Positions 58,155-64,000 of a stretch of 64,000 nucleotides of DNA are shown one piece after another. Under the pieces are notes generated by a model. It ran no database searches. It saw only the letters and a program-made list of their open reading frames with translations, and was not told where the DNA came from. Origin of the DNA: Wurfbainia villosa. Its lineage: Eukaryota; Streptophyta; Magnoliopsida; Zingiberales; Zingiberaceae. The position numbers were made by a program, and so were the translations under genes. Every line of letters begins with the position of its first letter. The stretch's first letter is position 1. The stretch is taken from NCBI GenBank assembly GCA_025175895.1, contig CM045990.1, positions 744,001 through 808,000 on the forward strand, given 5' to 3'.

Positions 58155-59687
58155 ATGACTAACATTGAGGGGTATAGCACCACCCGACCTCCGTTCTTTA
58201 ACGGAGATGATTTCCGTTATTGGAAAGGTCGGATGGAGTGTTTCTTGAAAACACAAGTCGAGACTTGGATAATAATCCAAACCGGCTTTGCTCTACCCAC
58301 CAATGATCAAGGAGAGCCCTTGGATTTCAACAAGTGGACAAATGCAACCAAGAGGCAAATCGAAGCCGATGCAAGAGCAACCCAAATATTGCAATGCGGC
58401 TTGTCCAAGGAGGAACTCAACCACATCGGACCATTCACTAGCGCCAAGGACCTATGGAACAAATTAATCAAGCTACACGAAGGAACGTCCGATGTTAAGG
58501 TATGTAAACGTGACCTTCTTTTCAATAAGTTGTATAACCTTAAGATGCAGGAACACGAGACGGCGACGCAACTACACGCCTGCGTCCATGACATTGTCAA
58601 CGGCCTGCACACCATCGAACACAAGGTCAAAAACCATGACCTACTAAGGTACGTTCTTAATTCATTTCCTAGGACTACCTTGTGGGCATCCATGGTCGAT
58701 GCCTACAAGGTCTCTAAGGACCTTTCGAAGCTTAGGTTAGATGAATTATTTTCCGAGTTTGAACTTCACGAGCAAACTAACGTGGTCCGGGCCGAGAGAG
58801 GTATTGCTCTACTTGCAGGACAAAGAAGCAAGCCACCTACCAGGCAAGAAGATGGACTCGAACCTAAAGATGAGTCAGAGTCTGAATCCGAAGAGGTGGA
58901 AACAATAGTGAACGTGGTGCGGAAGATCGTTCGGAGGGAAAGGAGGCTACTAAAGAACCAAAAGAGGGCACAATTCAAATCAAAGCAAAAGAAGGCCTTC
59001 CATGCAACTTGGGACAATAGAGAAGACATAGCTTACATGCTAAGACCGGAGGAGTCCGAGTCAGAATTCGAATCCGAATCCAATTACAACACCGACTCCG
59101 AACTCGAGGACTACTTCGAGAAGCAACTCAAAGTCGGACCAAAAGAGAAAATTAAGATTAGCCGCTCACTAATTCATACGCTTTACAATACAATTAAAAT
59201 GCTTACTAGGAAATTAACTAAGTCCGAGTTTAGAGTTGAGTCGTTACTTGAGGAGGTTGAAACCCTCAAGAAAGAGGCTACTCTAACCTCTTCAACTAGT
59301 CAAGTTCAAGAGGGAAACTCAACCCAAATTGAAAAACTTGAGGAGGAGAATTCTCTCTTGAAAGACCGAGTTCAAGAGGTTAAGGCTACGTTGGAAAGGT
59401 TCACGTTGGGATCTAAGAATCTTAACCAACTACTTGGAACCCAAAGAGTCGTGTACAACAAAGCCGGACTCGGATTTAGGTCAACGACTACGAATAGGTC
59501 ATATATGTCTATCGTAAATCGTAGTCATCAAAGAGTCCAAGCATGGGTCGCAAAGGTTTTATTGAATTCACATATAAGGACTAATAAGTTTTGGATTCCC
59601 CAGGATCAAGTTCATTATTTGAATAGACCATATTGGTTTAATGGTCTAGGGGGAGCTAACACTAAAATAGTATACCCGCTTACTTAG
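58155..59687 (+). CDS. Gag of element I, intact, without zinc knuckle
   Basis: Open frame of 510 codons from an ATG at 58155. It forms the capsid of the element's particles. Residues 10-210 are a complete copia-type gag core: FFNGDDFRYWKGRMECFLKT, AKDLWNKLIKLHEGT, CKRDLLFNKLYNLKM, LLRYVLNSFPRTTLWASMVD, LDELFSEFELHEQ. After it come an acidic run (ESESESEEVE), a basic run (RKIVRRERRLLKNQKRAQFK), a second acidic run and a coiled coil (about 345-430, IEKLEEENSLLKDRVQEV). The C-terminus has FWIPQDQVHYL. I find no CX2CX4HX4C knuckle, so the basic run may bind RNA instead. It is not followed by protease or polymerase. Confidence 0.88.
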   Translation: MTNIEGYSTTRPPFFNGDDFRYWKGRMECFLKTQVETWIIIQTGFALPTNDQGEPLDFNKWTNATKRQIEADARATQILQCGLSKEELNHIGPFTSAKDLWNKLIKLHEGTSDVKVCKRDLLFNKLYNLKMQEHETATQLHACVHDIVNGLHTIEHKVKNHDLLRYVLNSFPRTTLWASMVDAYKVSKDLSKLRLDELFSEFELHEQTNVVRAERGIALLAGQRSKPPTRQEDGLEPKDESESESEEVETIVNVVRKIVRRERRLLKNQKRAQFKSKQKKAFHATWDNREDIAYMLRPEESESEFESESNYNTDSELEDYFEKQLKVGPKEKIKISRSLIHTLYNTIKMLTRKLTKSEFRVESLLEEVETLKKEATLTSSTSQVQEGNSTQIEKLEEENSLLKDRVQEVKATLERFTLGSKNLNQLLGTQRVVYNKAGLGFRSTTTNRSYMSIVNRSHQRVQAWVAKVLLNSHIRTNKFWIPQDQVHYLNRPYWFNGLGGANTKIVYPLT

Positions 59688-60719
59688 CAAAACCATTGCA
59701 TATTTTATTTTAATTTTTAGAATGGATAGATAGGGAAAATAGTTAGTCAACTCTTGATAACATAGTATCAGGATGTGGCGAGATGATAGTACGTTAGGGA
59801 AACAAAGTCTCGTGTATTCGAGCTAGATAAGGTGTTTCTAGCTTGATGCACTTGACCGAGTGGAACTAGCTGAAGCTACCTCGTCGTATCCTAAACTAGT
59901 TAGACCAGGAAGTAACCCTAAGTGACTTAAGTGATATTTTCTTGAATTTGTCTTTGTCCAAGGAAGTGGTCATTGTTCCGATCAAAGAAGGCCCCTGTGC
60001 CTCGCCACAACTTGGAAGTCAGTTTCTCGAAAAGTTACTTAACGATCTAAAGGTTAAATCCGAATCTAACCCAAGGTTGACTATCTTTAATCAATTTAAA
60101 ATCATCTCACAAAACATAGAAGGTGAACAAATTCTGAGACACATAGAATGGGTGAGATGTTAAGGATAATTGAAATATACTTTAAACAACCTCTTCAAAA
60201 TACTACTTACTTTCTCAACTATTATTGTGCTAAACAACCCTTAGGCCAAAGTTTAGCGCCCCCTATATCTCTTATACTTCATATATTTGACTAAGGGGGA
60301 GAGCAAACTAACCCTAAAGGTTATATTACAAACCTTTAAATTATTGGTGTAGAGGGTCACACCTCGAACCAATCTATCTGACTACTGCTAGACGTTATGC
60401 TTGGACTCATAGATAATTTATCTTGATGCATGCATATACCATTTTGTTTTTAAACCCCTATTTTATATAACAAACTCCAATTTTACATAACAAACCCCAA
60501 CATTTGTTTTGATTTATGGTAAAAGGGGGAAAAGAGCGAAAGTTAAGGGGGAGTAACACAAAATTTATTTAATTTTGAAAACTAAAGTTTCTCTTTCAAA
60601 ACTCACCTAGGGTTAAGGGGGAGTTTTTGAAAATGACATTCATCATTTACTATACTTGTTTTATGCTTTAATTTCCCTTAACTTTGTGTTGGTTTGCCAT
60701 AGATCAAAAAGGGGGAGAT
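59688..60719 (+). other. Element I 3' non-coding region with polypurine tract
   Basis: About 1 kb between the gag stop and the 3' LTR. Short open frames only. Several GGGGGAG-type strings (60294, 60545, 60616), and the true PPT AAAAAGGGGGAGAT at 60706-60719. No trace of protease, integrase or reverse transcriptase. Confidence 0.8.
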
Positions 60720-61779
60720 TGTTGGTGCAGGGGCACTAGATAATCGAACCAGTGTTTTGATTATGGCAAAGACACAAAGTTAAGTTTACATCATTATCTC
60801 ATGAGCTAAATCGAGTGTGCAGAAAAGTACTATAGCTAGAGCTGAAGGCTAGCGACACTCGGAGGAAGCTACGGTGGTCGGGCAACACTCGAGTGACTTT
60901 GGAGGGAGCCGAAGGAATCGAGTGGAAGGCCTGAAGCGAGAGCTACAAAGTAAGTATCGAGGTAAGCTCGTGTGAGTGAGAGATGGTAAGGTCGTGTCCT
61001 GTTTACGGGGACGACCGTAGGCGGCGATCTGAATAAGACTTCCTATGGAAGGTCTAGGTTGAGAACGGACAGTTAGAAACCGTCGTATTTACCATTTTCC
61101 GTGCTAACCTCTTCGCAGAAGTGGCCGGCCGAAGTCGATCACGGACATGGGGCGATCGATCGATGCTCATCACGATCGATGGGAGGCATCGATCGATGGC
61201 GACTTAATCGCCCTTTGCGCTTGGTCAAAACGGATAACGTTTGACGCGACCACTTCGCGATAAAATTTTGTACAACTTCGGGATCTGTTCCAAAACATTA
61301 GGAGACATATTCATAGGCCAAAATCTATAAAAGGAGGGGAGGATTCCAACTCCAAATATCATCAAGATTATTCTCAAGTGCTCCTACAACGCAAACGCTC
61401 CAACCCCGTCATAACGCCGACGCGATGACAAGTTTAAATCTCCTTCGTCGGCAGTAGTAGCAAGTAATTGTTTTTATTGTATTCTTTGTTTTAATCGTAA
61501 TGAGGTGAGGTAGGCTTGTTGCCTCATCCTGGTACTTCTGATTTTGTGATCGTTGTCTCCTACCTCCAACGAGGAGGAGACGTTATAGTGCTTTGCCCTC
61601 CGTACGCAGTCTAGGACTGTTAGGGCCTTGAAGTAGCAACCGTTGGGTTGTGAACCAAGTAAAAATAAACTTATCTTCTTATTTTTCCGCTGTGTCTACT
61701 TGAGTTTTAATGAACGAAAAAAAAATTCTACGCTCGCTATTCAACCCCCCCCCCTCTAGCGACGCTTCTTGATCCAACA
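60720..61779 (+). repeat. Element I 3' LTR
   Basis: Partner of 56583-57660. Very similar except in 61105-61225, where the four CAGTCGACTG decamers of the left LTR are replaced by strings such as GCGATCGATCGATG and CACGATCGATGG. TATA box CTATAAAAGG near 61326. Ends CTTGATCCAACA before TSD AGATG. Confidence 0.92.
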
Positions 61780-62174
61780 AGATGTACTTTCTTCTTCTTG
61801 AGGCTCCTCCATTTGTGTGGATGAGGAATCTTCATGAAGCTTTGTTACCTTGCTCCATAATTCCTTAGCATCCCTAAACTCACCTAATCTAGACAAACCT
61901 CGTTAGGTAATAAATTTAATAACAATTGCTTTATCTTATCATTTCTTTCGAATTGTTCTAGTTGCTCCTTTGTCCATTTCTTTTTCTTGAGCATTCTACC
62001 CTTCTTGTCCATGGGAACTTTAACTCCTTGCATAAAAATAAACCAATTTTCTATTTCACACATTAGAAAATATTCCATCCTTACCTTCAATTGATCGAAT
62101 TCTTTAGCTCCATAGAGTTCATATGGAGGAGGCACATTGATGTCCCATCCCAATTCAAAATTTGGCTCCTCCAT
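61780..62174 (-). pseudogene. Gag of element D, N-terminal part
   Basis: From the ATG at 62174 (MEEPNFELGWDINVPPPYE) this is the same N-terminal gag segment as in element G (MEFQDKLGWDINTPPPYD): KVRMEYFLMCEIENWFIFMQ, KKKKWTKEQLEQFERNDK. A stop (TAG, near 61884) and frame change follow LLPNEVCLD; then AKELWSKVTKLHED and directly the acidic linker, so the second half of the capsid domain is missing here as in G. It is cut at 61780 by element I and resumes at 56577. Confidence 0.8.
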
Positions 62175-62227
62175 CTTCCTTCTTCCCTCTAGCGTGCTCT
62201 CTTGGTTATTAAGCCTTGAAGAGTGAC

Positions 62228-62244
62228 TTGGCTCTGTTACCACT
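62228..62244 (-). promoter_or_regulatory. Primer-binding site of element D
   Basis: The minus strand reads AAGTGGTAACAGAGCCAAG directly inside the LTR at 62245, the initiator-Met site with one change (TGGTAACAGAGC). It sets the 62245-63918 LTR as the 5' LTR of D. Confidence 0.8.
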
Positions 62245-63918
62245 TGTAGGGGATCCGACGTTGCTTGAGGGGGGGGGGGTGAATAGCAATTCGTCGATTT
62301 CGTTGATGGAATTCATCGTGCTTGTCTACATTCGTTAGTACGCAGTGGAAAATACAAGTACAAATACAAATATAAATACAATGCACATAACACACCATGA
62401 CACACGTATTTTACGTGGTTCAGAACCCTAGTTCTTACTCCACAGCCAAGCCCTAGTGATGCACACCACCACTAAATCTTCTCCTTCTCGGAAACAATCC
62501 GGAGGGGGAGAAACCTCTTACAATAGAGTTAACAACAAAAACAACCAAATACAAGATGTAAATGAAATGAAGAAACAAGAACACTTTACACAAATGCCTT
62601 TGCTTGATTGTTTGTTTTTGTTGTGTTGGAGAAACCATAGAAGGTTGGAATGCAACATCACTTTGCCCTTTTCTCTTCTAAAAATTGGCACCCAAAAGCT
62701 TCCATAAGCCTCCTTCTTATAAGCCCCTTTGAAGCCGCAAAGATCCCCTGTCGAAGCTCGTGATTCTGAATATTGTAGCACAACGGTCGCCTTGCCAATT
62801 GTGGCACTGCCTCAACTGATACCCTAGTCGAGGCATTTTCGAGTCTGCCTTGCTTCTGATCAGCTGTTTTCATACCTGTGCTTGAACCACTTGAGGCGCC
62901 AGTTAAGCGAACCAGTTGACGCACCACCTCGACTGGGCACTAGTCAAGGTGCCAATCGAGTGCACCTTGATTCTATGCCTCCATCCTAATTGTCAGTCGA
63001 GGTGCCACCTCGACTAGACTCCAGTCGAGGGGCTGGTTGAGTGCTTCCATAGCAATATCTCGACTTCCCAAGTCTCACTGCCCGATTCCACCTCACTAGT
63101 CGAGGTGCCGCCTCGACTACAACTCAGTCGAGGTGCTGGTCGAGTTCACCTTTCTTCTATTTGCTTACAAACAAAGCCCAGTCGACTGTAATACCTCAAC
63201 ACTGATGTTTAACACCCCAAGTATGATCCCTTTATACTTGATACTTACCTAAGGCCTAGACCTAAGCCTTCAACCCACTTCCATCAGCCTCTCGGATCCC
63301 TCGAGTCCGTGACTCTTCATCCTTGCGCTAGCCTTCAAGTGTTTCCATCGACTATCATCATGCTCTAGGGTGTACCTTTGCCAAGAGGCCTCACCTCAAG
63401 GACACCCCCTTTGCCAAGCTCGATCTCCGTGATTAGCTAGGTCTTCTCTTGCCAAGACTGCTCATTCGAGACTTCACTGCCAAGAGGCCACGTCTTCGGG
63501 ACTTTACAGCTAAGACTCCTCGTCAGGGACTTCACTGTCAAGAGGCCACGCCTTCGGGACTTCACTGCCAAGACTCCTCGTTCGGGACTTCACTTGCTAA
63601 ACACGGTCTCCCAGACCTCTCAGGACTTCCCTCGCCAACTCCCCGTTGGTCTTTCCAACACCAAGTGTCCGGTCTCCCTTGACCGACTTGGACTTTTCCT
63701 TGCCAAGTCACCATACTTGGACTTCTCCACACCAAGTGTCCGGTCAATCTTGACCGACTTGAATTTATCCAATGATCTCCCTCATATGACCTTGAATGTC
63801 CCATACCATCCACTAGTCATATAGTCAAACCATATTATAAACCATTGTCGAACATTAAAACCCTGCTCAAGTCCCACTCGAGTCTGGTCAATCATGACCT
63901 GGGTCGATTGAACCAGTA
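62245..63918 (-). repeat. Element D right LTR, shared between tandem copies
   Basis: Starts TGTAGGGGATCCGACG and ends near GATTGAACCAGTA at 63918; the expected CAACA end is mutated. Contains a minus-strand TATA-like CTTATAAG at 62716-62723, CCTCGACTG / CAGTCGAGG motifs at 62800-63190, and the AAGTCCAAG-type array (reversed: CTTGCCAAGACT...GGGACTTCACTGCC) at 63430-63770. To its left is a PBS, to its right a PPT in the same orientation, so it closes one element and opens the next. Confidence 0.8.
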
Positions 63919-64000
63919 ATCTCCTCCTTTTTGAAGTTTGACAATACTATTAAGTTAGGTTATCCCATAAACCCAACTTGATTCTTCTTATGCCAAAGCA
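63919..64000 (-). other. 3' internal end of a second D copy, cut by window edge
   Basis: ATCTCCTCCTTTTTGAAGTTTGAC directly after the LTR is, on the minus strand, a PPT (AAAAAGGAGGAGAT) next to an LTR, and matches the same junction in element G (41700-41728). Hence internal sequence of another copy begins here. Confidence 0.7.

Larger units (their letters stand above)
56583..61779 (+). mobile_element. Element I: gag-only copia-type retrotransposon
   Basis: A 5.2-kb plus-strand element with TGTTGG...CCAACA ends and TSD AGATG (56578-56582 and 61780-61784), inserted in D's gag. LTRs 56583-57660 and 60720-61779; initiator-Met PBS at 57663-57674; PPT AAAAAGGGGGAGAT ending at 60719. The only gene is gag. 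The LTRs are closely alike outside one block, and gag is open, so this is probably one of the younger insertions. It needs polymerase functions from elsewhere. Confidence 0.92.

Overview
The window looks like nuclear DNA of a flowering plant with a large, repeat-rich genome. I find no host gene, rRNA or tRNA gene, and no bacterial-type organisation. Almost all of it is nested LTR retrotransposons and their remains. The species cannot be fixed from the sequence. Insertions are defined by TG...CA termini, 5-bp target-site duplications (TSDs), primer-binding sites (PBS) and polypurine tracts (PPT). I use letters A to I for the elements.

Left part (1-24393). Element A is a decayed Ty3/gypsy element on the minus strand with 3.7-kb LTRs (3' LTR at 1-2930, 5' LTR at 16407-20129); its left end lies outside the window. 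It carries a solo copia-type LTR, B (2981-4527, TSD GTATG), and element C (5494-13625, TSD ACTAC), an Athila-like Ty3 element with gag-protease and an ORF1-type protein but no reverse transcriptase or integrase. Next comes a fragment of a Tat-type Ty3 element (20130-24393). It has nine tandem 150-bp repeats, an intron-containing antisense reading frame, and an integrase C-terminus on the minus strand.

Right part (24394-64000). Element D is a minus-strand copia element with a gag gene. Its right LTR (62245-63918) is flanked by a PBS on one side and a PPT on the other, so it is shared with another copy in tandem. D's left LTR was hit by E (25657-54247, TSD ATCAG), a second copy of the C family. 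E's right LTR was hit by G (34465-53682, TSD GGAAC), a plus-strand copia element with gag and a second spliced ORF. G's right LTR was hit by H (42772-52855, outer TSD AAACC), a Ty3 chromovirus. This is a four-level nest in which each insertion lies in an LTR of the one before. E also carries solo LTR F (30243-31312, TSD AGGAT) inside its protease gene. D's gag carries I (56583-61779, TSD AGATG), a gag-only copia element.

Function. Only H retains a recognisable reverse transcriptase, RNase H and integrase, and it is frame-broken; T keeps an integrase tail. C, E, G, D and I all lack polymerase genes, so they would depend on enzymes supplied in trans. G and I keep long open gag frames, and G keeps a long open second frame. 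The most unusual signals are these: the spliced ORF2 of G; its absence from the related element D; gag proteins of G and D that lack the second half of the capsid domain; and blocks where CAG/CTG sites of one copy are replaced by CGA/TCG-like strings in the other, including between the two LTRs of single elements.
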